A stretch of 26,775 nucleotides of DNA from CAYFSC01 sp964345695 (GTDB lineage: Bacteria; Bacteroidota; Rhodothermia; Rhodothermales; Salinibacteraceae): contig CAYFSC010000022.1 of assembly GCA_964345695.1 (NCBI GenBank), forward strand, positions 1 through 26,775, in the 5' to 3' direction. Shown here one piece after another: positions 1-7,432 of the stretch. Under the pieces are notes generated by a model. The model did not search any database. It worked only from the letters and a program-made list of their open reading frames with translations, and was not told where the DNA came from. How positions within the stretch are numbered: the first letter of the stretch is position 1; every line of letters starts with the position of its first letter. A program made the position numbers and the translations under genes.

Positions 1-41
1 GAGAGGTCAAAGGCCGAAGCAAGCAAGAGCAGGACTGCCGA

Positions 42-272
42 TCAGGACGCGGGGGGGTTGGCCTCAGGATCGTCGGTCGCCTCCGACGGCTCGTCGCGAA
101 ACAGCTGGTCCTGTGGTTCCCCGACGGGCTCGTCCTCGTCGAAGATAACGTACGCGCCGGACTTGAGGTTGCGGAACTGCCCGCTCTGCATCGACCGGAA
201 GAGGATCGTCAGTGTCACGATGGCGCCGATGATAAGGACGCCGACGATGACGGCAAGAGGAACGTACGTCAT
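42..272 (-). CDS. ccoS: cbb3-type cytochrome oxidase assembly protein CcoS
   Basis: This 76-residue protein has one N-terminal membrane helix (about residues 3-25). The CcoS hallmark follows: SGQFRNLKSGAYVIFDEDEP, the family pattern of SGQFDDLEGPA...ILFDDD. The tail is acidic and proline-rich. CcoS is needed to insert haem b and copper into the catalytic subunit of cbb3 oxidases, acting in the inner membrane. The open frame extends upstream to about 476, but the extra part is arginine-rich and unlike the family, so the ATG at 272 is chosen. No Shine-Dalgarno sequence precedes it. A small membrane-protein gene lies 73 bp upstream on the same strand. The oxidase genes themselves would be beyond the left edge. 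The assignment is firm from the motif and length. Confidence 0.88.
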   Translation of the reverse strand: MTYVPLAVIVGVLIIGAIVTLTILFRSMQSGQFRNLKSGAYVIFDEDEPVGEPQDQLFRDEPSEATDDPEANPPAS

Positions 273-345
273 GGGAGGGAAAGATGGATCGGACAATGCA
301 CGAGATCCTTCAGAAACGTCGCACCGTCGTTGCGGTGCACCCGAC

Positions 346-597
346 TCAGGTCCCGTCGGGACGAGCGGAGCCATTCTCGGCCCACAGCGCCGGCGGTGCC
401 GGGCGGTCGGACGGCGGGACGACCGACGGCTGGACGACGGTCGACTCCTGGCGGCTCGGTCCGTCATCCGCTGCACGCTCGTTCATGTCGCGCAGCACGT
501 ACAGCAGCAACGCTCCCAAGAAGATCGCCGATGCGAGAAAGAGCGTGAGCACGAGGCCATTCGTCGCTCGCTCCACGTTAAACTGCGAGTCTGCCAT
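346..597 (-). CDS. Small single-span membrane protein upstream of ccoS
   Basis: This 83-residue protein starts MADSQFNVERATNG. It has one hydrophobic helix (about residues 14-36, ending LLLYVLRDMNER) and then a proline-rich, probably disordered tail. I do not recognise the family. Its size, topology and position before ccoS would suit a CcoQ/FixQ-like or other oxidase accessory protein, but no diagnostic motif supports that, so no symbol is given. The ATG at 597 is preferred to an upstream in-frame start at 648, because the latter adds a non-conserved-looking stretch and lies upstream of the promoter candidate at 628-655. It is probably co-transcribed with ccoS. Confidence 0.6.
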   Translation of the reverse strand: MADSQFNVERATNGLVLTLFLASAIFLGALLLYVLRDMNERAADDGPSRQESTVVQPSVVPPSDRPAPPALWAENGSARPDGT

Positions 598-627
598 GGC
601 ATCATCCCCAACGTCTTGTTCGAACCT

Positions 628-655
628 GTAGTAACAACCGTGCAACACCTCTCAA
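628..655 (-). promoter_or_regulatory. Candidate promoter of the small membrane protein-ccoS pair
   Basis: On the minus strand, TTGAGA (650-655) and TACTAC (628-633) are separated by 16 bp. The first matches the sigma-70 -35 consensus at five of six positions; the second matches the -10 at only three. Transcription would begin about 25 nt before the ATG at 597. The position is right but the -10 is weak. Confidence 0.3.
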
Positions 656-759
656 TCGTGGACCCCGGAGAGGATCCACAGGAATGAACCTCTACCTTCG
701 TTTTCGACGGGTGTTCACGGCTCGGCCCGCCGCACCCCGCGACGCTGCGGATCCCTCGG

Positions 760-815
760 TTCTTTCACAATGTGGACTGCTGAGCGCCGTGCAGCGGCAT
801 GGCAATGTGAAAGAA
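760..815. repeat. Spaced inverted repeat TTCTTTCACA / TGTGAAAGAA
   Basis: A perfect 10-bp inverted repeat: TTCTTTCACA at 760-769 and TGTGAAAGAA at 806-815, with 36 bp between. The centre-to-centre distance is 46 bp, between four and five helical turns. It lies between divergent genes, about 155 bp before the SDR start. It could be a pair of operator half-sites for one regulator or the stem of a long-loop RNA hairpin. No terminator-like T tract follows. Confidence 0.4.
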
Positions 816-969
816 TCCACCACGTCAAGATGCGAGAAAGCCTGTGCGCCTGCGGCCGCCCACGACTCTATCTTTCCCCCGGACTGCAAACCGGCTGGAG
901 CGAGTGGATGGAAAGGCTCGCACTTCAGCCCGCCTCTTGCCATATCCACTCATCCAACGCCGAACTGCT

Positions 970-1725
970 ATGGGACGCGTAGACGGAAAGATTGCCATCG
1001 TAACGGGAGGTGCGCTCGGCATCGGGAAAGCCACGGCTCATCTCCTCGCTCGCGAGGGGGCGGCTGTCGCCGTCACCGACATCAAGGAAGAAGACGGTCG
1101 AGAGACGGTTGCGCAGATCACGGACGCCGGGCACGAGGCCGCTTTCTTTGAGCACGACGTAGCGTCGGAGGACGACTGGGAGCGCGTCGTCGCCAGCGTG
1201 CAGGAGACCTTCGGCGCGCCGGACGTGCTCGTCAACAACGCAGGCATCTATCGGATTGAGCCGATCGAGGAGGTGAGCGTCAAGGATTGGCGCGAACTGA
1301 TGGATGTGAACGTGACGGGCGTCTTTCTCGGGATGAAACACTGCACGCCTCTGATGCGCGAGCAGGGTCAAGGCTCGGTCGTCAACCTCTCGTCGGTGGC
1401 TGGCCTCGTGGGCGTGGCGGGACACACCTGTTACGGGGCGAGCAAGGGGGCCGTGCGCACGATGACCAAGGACGCGGCGATCGAACTTGCGGCGGCCGGC
1501 GTCCGCGTCAACTCCATCCATCCGGCCTACATCGACACCCAGATGGCCGACTACGGGGCGGAGGTGCAGGAGGCGTCGAAGGAGGAACTCGACGCTATGC
1601 ACCCGATCGGCCACATGGGCGAGCCGGACGATGTAGCCTACGCGGTGGTGTACCTCGCCTCGGAAGAATCCAAATTCGTAACCGGGGCCGAGCTGGTCCT
1701 CGACGGGGGCTTTACGGCCCAGTAG
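970..1725 (+). CDS. Short-chain dehydrogenase/reductase (SDR family)
   Basis: This 251-residue classical SDR has the nucleotide-binding motif TGGALGIG at residues 12-19 and NNAG at 89-92. The catalytic residues are Ser142 and the YxxxK pair Tyr155/Lys159 (YGASK). An acidic residue, Asp37, at the end of the second strand suggests NAD+ rather than NADP+. HPAYIDTQMADYG after the active site fits the substrate-loop region. Members with this layout oxidise secondary alcohols, steroids or sugars or reduce 3-oxoacyl groups; the substrate cannot be told from sequence. The ATG at 970 gives the normal family length, although the frame is open further upstream. ppsA starts 41 bp after the stop on the same strand, so the two may share a transcript. 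Confidence 0.9.
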   Translation: MGRVDGKIAIVTGGALGIGKATAHLLAREGAAVAVTDIKEEDGRETVAQITDAGHEAAFFEHDVASEDDWERVVASVQETFGAPDVLVNNAGIYRIEPIEEVSVKDWRELMDVNVTGVFLGMKHCTPLMREQGQGSVVNLSSVAGLVGVAGHTCYGASKGAVRTMTKDAAIELAAAGVRVNSIHPAYIDTQMADYGAEVQEASKEELDAMHPIGHMGEPDDVAYAVVYLASEESKFVTGAELVLDGGFTAQ

Positions 1726-1749
1726 GCTCGTACGGTCAGACTCAGCACG

Positions 1750-1759
1750 TACAAAACAA
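1750..1759 (+). promoter_or_regulatory. A-rich ppsA leader element TACAAAACAA
   Basis: TACAAAACAA ends 7 nt before the ppsA ATG. There is no Shine-Dalgarno sequence. The same 10-mer occurs before the DUF2267 gene at 23989-23998. A-rich leaders without SD are typical of Bacteroidota translation starts, so this probably marks the initiation region. Confidence 0.4.
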
Positions 1760-1766
1760 ACCGATC

Positions 1767-4166
1767 ATGAGTGAAGCAATTGGTGCCCAAAAGCAGGAGT
1801 ACATTCGCAGGTTCGACACGCTGTCCAACGATGACGTCGAGCATGTCGGCGGCAAGAACGCCTCGCTCGGCGAGATGATCGCGGCGCTGAAGGAGGAGGG
1901 CGTGCGCGTGCCTGACGGCTTCGCAACAACAAGCGCGGCGTACCGCGCATTTCTGGACGCCAACGACCTGCCCGACCGGATCCAAGAGCGGATCGACGCG
2001 CTCGACCGCGGCGAGGCCTCGCTCGCCGAAACCGGCACGGCCATCCGCACCGCCATCCGCGAGGCTACGCTGCCCGATGCCCTCGCCGACGCCATCACCG
2101 AAGCCTATCACGCCCTGTGCGATCGGTACGACGAGGCCCCCCTCGACGTCGCGGCTCGCAGCAGTGCCACGGCCGAGGACCTGCCGGAGGCCAGCTTCGC
2201 CGGCCAGCAGGAAACCTACCTTAACGTGCGCGGCCCCAAGGCTGTGCTCGCCGCGTGCAAGAAGTGCTACGCGTCGCTCTTCACCGACCGCGCCATCACC
2301 TACCGCGAGCAGCGGAACTTCGACCACATGCAGGTGGCGCTCTCGGTGGGCGTTCAGAAAATGGTGCGCGCCGACAAGTCCGGCGTCCTGTTCACGATCG
2401 ACACCGAGACGGGCTTCCCGGACGTCGTGCTCATCAACGCCACATGGGGCCTCGGGGAGCCGGTCGTACAGGGGTCGATCAACCCGGATCAGTGCGTCGT
2501 CTTTACCCCCTTTCTCGATGACGAGAGCCTCACGCCCATCATCGGCAAGGAGCGGGGGAGCAAGGAGCAGAAGATGATCTACGCCGACGAAGGTGATGCC
2601 ACGACGCGCACCGTCGACACGCCAGACGAGGAGCGGGAAGCGTTTGTGCTGACTGACGAGGAGGCGCTGCAGTTGGCCCGATGGGGCAGCACCATCGAGG
2701 CGCACTACAGCCGCCCCATGGACGTGGAGTGGGCGCGCGATGGCGAGACCGAAGAGCTCTTCATCGTGCAGGCCCGCCCGGAGACCGTCCAGTCCCAAAA
2801 GGCGGAGGACTCTCTGCAGACCTACCGGCTGACGGAGGACGGCACGCTCCGGCTGAGCGGCCTGAGCATCGGGCAGGCCATCGCCACGGGCGAGGTGTGC
2901 GTCCTGCAGAGCCCTGACGAGATCGACGCGTTCCCGGACGGTGCCATTCTCGTCACCGGCACGACCGATCCCGATTGGGGACCCATTTTGAAACAGGCCG
3001 CGGGCGTTATCACCGACCACGGCGGCCGCACCTCGCACGCCGCCATCGTGAGCCGCGAAATCGGCATTCCCGCCGTTGTCGGGACGGGGAACGCCACGGA
3101 GGTGCTGCACGACGGCGACACGGTCACTCTCTCCTGCGCCGAGGGCGACGAGGGCCACATTTACGATGGGACGCTGGAGTACGAAACCGAAGAGATTCGG
3201 CTTGACAACCTGCCCGACACCGACACGCGCATCATGATGAACATCGCCAGTCCGGCCGCGGCCATGCGCTGGTGGAACCTGCCGGTGGACGGCATCGGGC
3301 TGGCCCGGATGGAGTACATCGTCAACAATGTGATCAAGGTGCACCCGATGGCGCTCGTCGACTTCGACCGGGTGGAGGACGAGGCAGCGCGCGACCGCAT
3401 CGAGGCGCTTACGCGCGGCTACGATGACAAGGCTGCCTATTTCGTGGATCACCTGGCGCGCGGCATTGCCACAATCGCTGCCTCGCAGCATCCCGATCCG
3501 GTCATCGTGCGCATGAGCGACTTCAAGACGAACGAATACGCCGACCTCATCGGCGGCCAGACGTTCGAACCGCACGAGGAGAACCCCATGCTCGGCTGGC
3601 GCGGCGCCTCGCGCTACTACAGCGACGCCTACCGCGACGGCTTCGCCCTCGAATGCGCGGCCATCGAAACCGTGCGCGACACGATGGGATTCACGAACGT
3701 CGTCGTCATGATTCCCTTCTGCCGCACGCCCGAGGAAGGCGATCGGGTGCTGGAGGTGATGGCCGAGAACGGTCTGGAGCGGGGCACCAACGGCCTGGAG
3801 GTGTACGTCATGGCCGAAATCCCGTCCAATGTCTTGCGAGCGCCCGCGTTTGCCGAGCGGTTCGACGGCTTCTCGATCGGCACCAACGACCTGACGCAGC
3901 TCGTCCTGGGCGTGGGGCGCGATGCGGAGCGCCTCTCCTACCTGTTCGACGAGCGCGACGCTGCGGTGACGCAGATGGTGCGCTCGCTCATCGAGCAGGC
4001 TCACACGCACGACCGCCCCGTCGGCCTCTGCGGCCAGGCGCCGAGCGACCATCCGGACTTCGCTGAGTTCCTGGTCGAGGCCGGCATCGACTCGATTTCT
4101 GTTATCCCCGACAGCGTGGTCGACGTGATCCGCCACGTGGCCGAGGCCGAGTCCCGGCGTTCGTAG
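1767..4166 (+). CDS. ppsA: Phosphoenolpyruvate synthase (pyruvate, water dikinase)
   Basis: This 799-residue protein is about the length of E. coli PpsA (792). It makes phosphoenolpyruvate from pyruvate and ATP, releasing AMP and phosphate, which allows gluconeogenesis from three-carbon compounds. The N-terminal ATP-grasp domain opens with GGKNASLGE (residues 28-36). The swivelling phosphohistidine domain carries GGRTSHAAIVSREIGIPAVVG, with His424 as the phosphorylated residue. The C-terminal barrel shows IGTNDLTQLVLGVGRD and the conserved GLCGQAPSD with catalytic Cys755. The ATG at 1767 follows an A-rich leader and removes 160 residues of out-of-family upstream frame that overlap the SDR gene. 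All key residues are present, so the enzyme is probably active. Confidence 0.96.
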   Translation: MSEAIGAQKQEYIRRFDTLSNDDVEHVGGKNASLGEMIAALKEEGVRVPDGFATTSAAYRAFLDANDLPDRIQERIDALDRGEASLAETGTAIRTAIREATLPDALADAITEAYHALCDRYDEAPLDVAARSSATAEDLPEASFAGQQETYLNVRGPKAVLAACKKCYASLFTDRAITYREQRNFDHMQVALSVGVQKMVRADKSGVLFTIDTETGFPDVVLINATWGLGEPVVQGSINPDQCVVFTPFLDDESLTPIIGKERGSKEQKMIYADEGDATTRTVDTPDEEREAFVLTDEEALQLARWGSTIEAHYSRPMDVEWARDGETEELFIVQARPETVQSQKAEDSLQTYRLTEDGTLRLSGLSIGQAIATGEVCVLQSPDEIDAFPDGAILVTGTTDPDWGPILKQAAGVITDHGGRTSHAAIVSREIGIPAVVGTGNATEVLHDGDTVTLSCAEGDEGHIYDGTLEYETEEIRLDNLPDTDTRIMMNIASPAAAMRWWNLPVDGIGLARMEYIVNNVIKVHPMALVDFDRVEDEAARDRIEALTRGYDDKAAYFVDHLARGIATIAASQHPDPVIVRMSDFKTNEYADLIGGQTFEPHEENPMLGWRGASRYYSDAYRDGFALECAAIETVRDTMGFTNVVVMIPFCRTPEEGDRVLEVMAENGLERGTNGLEVYVMAEIPSNVLRAPAFAERFDGFSIGTNDLTQLVLGVGRDAERLSYLFDERDAAVTQMVRSLIEQAHTHDRPVGLCGQAPSDHPDFAEFLVEAGIDSISVIPDSVVDVIRHVAEAESRRS

Positions 4167-4186
4167 TCGCCGTGTCGGAGATGCCG

Positions 4187-4200
4187 GGACGCTCGCGTCC
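4187..4200 (+). terminator. GC-rich hairpin after ppsA
   Basis: GGACG-CTCG-CGTCC forms a five-pair stem with a tetraloop, 20 nt after the ppsA stop, followed by TTGCC rather than a T run. It could end or stabilise the ppsA message. It also makes translation from the upstream GTG (4172) or ATG (4181) of the next small frame less likely. Confidence 0.3.
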
Positions 4201-4231
4201 TTGCCTGACGTTCTCAGGAAGAGGAACCATC

Positions 4232-4393
4232 TTGTGGCCAATATCGAACCCGAAAATTTTCCACTACGACCGCCCGTTTCGCCTCGACACGACCGCCATC
4301 GCAGGCGCATTTGTTTTCGGCCTCATCGCGTCGACCCTCGGCGGCTACGTGGGCGAAGACGTGCGGGCCGCCCGCCGGCGCGCTGCCGAGTAG
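4232..4393 (+). CDS. Small hypothetical membrane protein
   Basis: The predicted 53-residue peptide has a basic/aromatic N-terminus and one glycine-rich membrane helix (about residues 20-40, AIAGAFVFGLIASTLGGYVG), then the charged end EDVRAARRRAAE. I recognise no family. The frame is open from GTG 4172, but a TTG at 4232 is preceded at good spacing by the purine-rich AGGAAGAGGAA, the clearest Shine-Dalgarno-like sequence in this part of the window, so that start is chosen. It sits between ppsA and the CBS-domain gene on the same strand. The hydrophobic helix with charged flanks suggests a real product, but the short length keeps confidence modest. Confidence 0.42.
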   Translation: MWPISNPKIFHYDRPFRLDTTAIAGAFVFGLIASTLGGYVGEDVRAARRRAAE

Positions 4394-4457
4394 CGATCTG
4401 CCTCCATCCGGCACCACGACCGCTCGTCCGTTCTGCTCATCATCCCCGCCTTCTGCC

Positions 4458-4976
4458 ATGCCGATCCCAACCGCTCGCGACCTGATGACCGACCGCGTGC
4501 TTGCAGCCCGGGCCGACTGGTCGCTGCAGGAGCTCGCCACCTTCTTCACCGAGCACGCCATCTCCGGCGCGCCCGTCGTCTCGGACCCCCCCGGCGGCGT
4601 GATTGGTGTGGTGTCGCTCACGGACATCGCCCGCCACGACAGCGAGGCCGACGCGGCGACCGAAACGGAGGAGGACGAGCACGGACCGCCGGCGTACTAC
4701 CTCGGCTACGCCGCGTCGCAGCGCAAGGAAGGAATGCTGAGCACCCTGCGCGAGCACGAGGAGACCACCGTCCGCGACATCATGATGCCGGCCATCTTCA
4801 CCGTCGAGGAGGACGCCACCGTGTACAAGCTGGCCGACCGCATGGTGCGCGGCCGGTTGCACCGGCTGCTCGTCGTGCGCAGCGGCACGAAGCGCGACGT
4901 GGTGGGTATCGTCACCGCGATCGACCTGCTCGAATGGATCCGCGAGGAACGGCCGTCGGTCAACGGAACCGGCTGA
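4458..4976 (+). CDS. Two-CBS-domain protein
   Basis: The 172-residue product is made almost entirely of a CBS pair. The first repeat runs about residues 6-60 (ARDLMTDRVLAARAD ... GVIGVVSLTDIARHD). The second runs about 105-165 (TVRDIMMPAIFTVEEDATV ... VGIVTAIDLLEWI). An acidic linker (EADAATETEEDEHG) lies between them. Such pairs bind adenosine nucleotides such as AMP or ATP and act as sensors, but this one has no attached effector domain, so its partner is unknown. It is cytosolic, with no signal or membrane segment. The ATG at 4458 precedes the domain directly; the longer frame upstream is low-complexity and overlaps the previous small gene. It converges on the MFS gene with 22 bp between stops. 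Confidence 0.88.
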   Translation: MPIPTARDLMTDRVLAARADWSLQELATFFTEHAISGAPVVSDPPGGVIGVVSLTDIARHDSEADAATETEEDEHGPPAYYLGYAASQRKEGMLSTLREHEETTVRDIMMPAIFTVEEDATVYKLADRMVRGRLHRLLVVRSGTKRDVVGIVTAIDLLEWIREERPSVNGTG

Positions 4977-5006
4977 GAGAGACGACGGCCGCCAGGTCTC
5001 AGCCGG
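4969..5006. terminator. Inverted repeat spanning both stop codons of convergent genes
   Basis: CCGGCTGAGA (4969-4978) and TCTCAGCCGG (4997-5006) form a perfect 10-pair stem with an 18-nt loop. The TGA of the CBS gene (4974-4976) and the TGA of the MFS gene (4999-5001, minus strand) lie in opposite arms. The symmetry suits a bidirectional terminator or 3'-end stabiliser, though there is no T tract. Confidence 0.5.
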
Positions 5007-6204
5007 ACGGGGCCGAGGATACGGAGGGGCGCCGGGCGGACGCGCGGCGAATCGAGATGAGCAGAACGCCCAGCATGCATCCGAGCACCACGGCGAGGCC
5101 AAGGAACGCCGCCCCCCATCCCAGAAAATCGGCCACGGTGCCCGTGACCACGCTGCCGCTGGCGCCCAGCATCATGTAGGCCGTACGGATGAGCCCGAAT
5201 CCAGCGCTCCGCTCCTCCGCGTCCAGCACGTCCATGAACTTGGGCAGGAGGGCCGCGCCCCAGCTCATCGCGACGCCCGCCGCGACCGTGGCGGCGCTCA
5301 TTAGCCAGAGGCCCGAGCCCAGCGCGAGACCGCCGTAGCCCACCGCCCCCACACCGATGGCGAGGGCGGCGGCCGGATCGCGCCCAATCCGGTCGGAAAG
5401 GGTGCCGAGGCCGGGCTGCGCAACGCCCTGTACCACGAAGTAGCCGGAGAAGAACGCTCCCGCGAGGCGTTCGGAATAGCCGTGATGCTCAATCAGGAAG
5501 GCAGGCAGAAACGACGCCGTGGCCTGCCACACAAAGGCGCCTCCGACGGCGAGGGCCGCAGTGCGCGCAATGGCCGGACGCGCAAGCAGGCGCAGAAGCG
5601 GCCCGGTGCGGAGACGGCTCCACACCGAATCGTCCGGGCGGACGGGCGCCGTCGGGCGAACAATCCAGCCGAATAAGACGGCACTGGGAAAGGCCACCGC
5701 CGCGCCGAGCGCCACGGCCCAGCGCCAGCCCAGCCACGTGCCGACAACCCCGGCGGCCAGCGGAATGAGCAGTCCGGCGAGCGGAGCGCCGGAGGTATGA
5801 ATGCCGATGGCCGATCCGGTGTTGGGGAGGGTCCGAGTCAGCAGCGAGGTGGCGACGCTGTAGTGCAGCCCGGCCACGCCGCCTAGAGCCACCGTGCCGG
5901 CGAGAAAGACAGCGTACGACGGGGCGGCCGCCAGCAATGCGCTCGCTACAGCCGTGCCGCCCACTGCCACCAGAATGATGCGCCGCTCGCCATAGCGATC
6001 AGCCAGCAGTCCGCTGGGGAACTGCGAGGCGGCGTAGGCGAGCCACATCCCGGTGAGGGCCAGACCAATTGCCCCATTGGAAACCGCAAACGTCTCGCTG
6101 ATGACGGGCACCATGGGACTGATGGCCAGCCGCGCGGCCATCGTCGCGAAGAAGGCGAGCGTGCAGGCCGCAAGGACGGCGCCCCGATACGACCACAGAG
6201 TCAC
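4999..6204 (-). CDS. Major facilitator superfamily (MFS) transporter
   Basis: The 401-residue protein has about twelve hydrophobic segments. The MFS loop signature appears in both halves: GLLADRYGERR after the second helix and the related GTLSDRIGRD after the eighth. It would move a small solute across the inner membrane, driven by an ion gradient or as an exporter. The substrate cannot be read from the sequence. Its hydrophobic helices rich in Gly and Ala and short loops resemble the sugar-phosphate/nitrate-nitrite and CynX-like groups. It starts with GTG at 6204; no SD is seen. The short tail (RRASARRPSVSSAPSG) is cytosolic. It converges on the CBS gene and lies 127 bp downstream of the response-regulator gene on the same strand. 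Confidence 0.88.
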   Translation of the reverse strand: MTLWSYRGAVLAACTLAFFATMAARLAISPMVPVISETFAVSNGAIGLALTGMWLAYAASQFPSGLLADRYGERRIILVAVGGTAVASALLAAAPSYAVFLAGTVALGGVAGLHYSVATSLLTRTLPNTGSAIGIHTSGAPLAGLLIPLAAGVVGTWLGWRWAVALGAAVAFPSAVLFGWIVRPTAPVRPDDSVWSRLRTGPLLRLLARPAIARTAALAVGGAFVWQATASFLPAFLIEHHGYSERLAGAFFSGYFVVQGVAQPGLGTLSDRIGRDPAAALAIGVGAVGYGGLALGSGLWLMSAATVAAGVAMSWGAALLPKFMDVLDAEERSAGFGLIRTAYMMLGASGSVVTGTVADFLGWGAAFLGLAVVLGCMLGVLLISIRRASARRPSVSSAPSG

Positions 6205-6331
6205 GAGCGAGGAGGGTCAGCGAGAAAAACCGTGCGCCATGCGGTACGGACCCCCCGGCGCCCGGTTCGACCTGCGCGTGGAAATTAGGTGCGAACCGCC
6301 GCGCTGTGCGGCACCACCGGCCGTCCGCAGG

Positions 6332-6982
6332 CTACGGCGCGCGCTGCTCTACCCACACCACCGAGCGCCGCCGCAGCTCGGCGTTCGATTCGACCGAGAG
6401 CTTCTCCTTGACGCGGCTTCGGTACGTGTCGATCGTCTTCGGGCTCAGGTTCAGTTCCTGAGCGATCTCGCGGGTCGTGAGACCGCGCCCCATGCACTCG
6501 AACACCTGCAGCTCGCGGTCGCTGAGGCTCTGCACCGCCGAGCGCGGCTCGTCCGCGTCATTGACGAGGTAGCGCTTCAGGAGATTCTCGCTCACGTCTT
6601 CGCTGAAATACATGCGCCCGCTGAGGATCCGGCGGATGGCCTCCACCACCTTCCTGGAGGCCTCGTTCTTGGACACATACCCCTTCGCGCCAGCCCGCAG
6701 GGCCCGCTCGGCGTAGAGCGCCTCGTCGTGCATCGAGACAACCAGAATCGGAAGGTCGGGGCACAGGGTCTGAAGGTCCTTGATAAGCTCCAGCCCGCTG
6801 TCGCCTTTCAGCGAAAGATCGACGATGGCAAGATCGGGCTGGATCTCCGGGATCTCTTTGCGGGCCGTCTCGGCCGAGCCGGCTTCGCCGCAGATTTCCA
6901 AATCCATCTCTCGGTCTTCGAGGGCGCCATACCCCTCGCGCATCACGGGATGGTCTTCAACAATGTAAATTTGATGGGCCAT
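6332..6982 (-). CDS. NarL/FixJ-type response regulator
   Basis: This 216-residue two-component regulator has a receiver domain (residues 4-120) followed by a LuxR-type helix-turn-helix (about 150-212). The receiver has the acidic pocket ED at 9-10, the phosphoacceptor Asp55 (AIVDLSLKGDSG), Ser83 and Lys105 (GYVSK). The output domain reads LSDRELQVFECMGRGLTTRE, then a second helix and SPKTIDTYRSRVKEKL. It should bind DNA when phosphorylated. The ATG at 6982 gives the normal family start (MAHQIYIVEDH). The likely partner is the HisKA_3-type kinase encoded just upstream on the same strand, the standard partner class for NarL regulators. A 450-bp gap separates the two genes, so the regulator may have its own promoter. 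Confidence 0.94.
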   Translation of the reverse strand: MAHQIYIVEDHPVMREGYGALEDREMDLEICGEAGSAETARKEIPEIQPDLAIVDLSLKGDSGLELIKDLQTLCPDLPILVVSMHDEALYAERALRAGAKGYVSKNEASRKVVEAIRRILSGRMYFSEDVSENLLKRYLVNDADEPRSAVQSLSDRELQVFECMGRGLTTREIAQELNLSPKTIDTYRSRVKEKLSVESNAELRRRSVVWVEQRAP

Positions 6983-7432
6983 GGGGGGCAGAGTGGAGTG
7001 ACGGGAAATCGTGACCTGCGGAAGCGGGAGACGTGGATGAACGAGAGGGGGCTCGCCGTCGGATCTCTGCAACGGCCAACATCGGGGACCGTGGGCTCAC
7101 AAAGACATCGCCCCAGAGAGCACAGGCGACAGGACACATCGGGGCTGCAATCTACCGCCCGAGCGGGGATGATTCTGCAAGCAGGAGGCTAAGACACGGT
7201 GCAATTTGTAACCAAAAACCCGGACGCGATGTAAGAAAAATGCTGACGTTTGTGTGGGGAATCTTAGTGCCGGGGTGCACTGCCGTCGGAGAGCCAGGGT
7301 CTCGCTCGGGCGCGCAAGCCCGGTTCTGCATGTCGACGCGGTCCGACTGCGGGCACGGCGGAGACCGTCTCGCCGATTGTTGGGGCGACACGGCCGTTCG
7401 GAGACCGCGTTCGAGGCAGCGCCGGATGGCCG
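6983..7432. other. Long intergenic region between kinase and response regulator
   Basis: No gene is supported in these 450 bases. Both flanking genes run leftward, so it is the 3' side of the kinase and the leader of the regulator. A conspicuously AT-rich patch lies at about 7201-7250 in otherwise GC-rich DNA; on the minus strand it reads TTTTTGGTTACAAATTGC and is the most probable promoter area, though no good -35/-10 pair fits. A short hairpin (CGGGC 7307-7311, GCCCG 7318-7322) lies nearer the kinase end. Confidence 0.4.

Larger units (their letters stand above)
598..969. other. Divergent intergenic region between the ccoS pair and the SDR gene
   Basis: No convincing gene is visible in these 372 bases; the frames present are arginine- and proline-rich shadows. 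It holds the candidate leftward promoter at 628-655, a short inverted repeat (GTGGA 658-662, TCCAC 675-679), and a larger inverted repeat at 760-815. It must also contain the promoter for the rightward SDR-ppsA genes, which I could not place. Confidence 0.5.

Noticed and set aside
346..597. CcoQ/FixQ identity for the small protein before ccoS
   Set aside because: Only size, single helix and location agree; no diagnostic residues were seen, so the name was withheld.
1638..4310. 890-codon open frame antisense to ppsA
   Set aside because: It is the mirror frame of a clearly conserved PEP synthase; the translation is His/Arg/Val-rich with no domain pattern. Long antisense frames are common in GC-rich genes.
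7307..7322. Terminator for the hybrid kinase
   Set aside because: Only five pairs and no T tract, more than 100 bp after the stop; too weak to list as a terminator.
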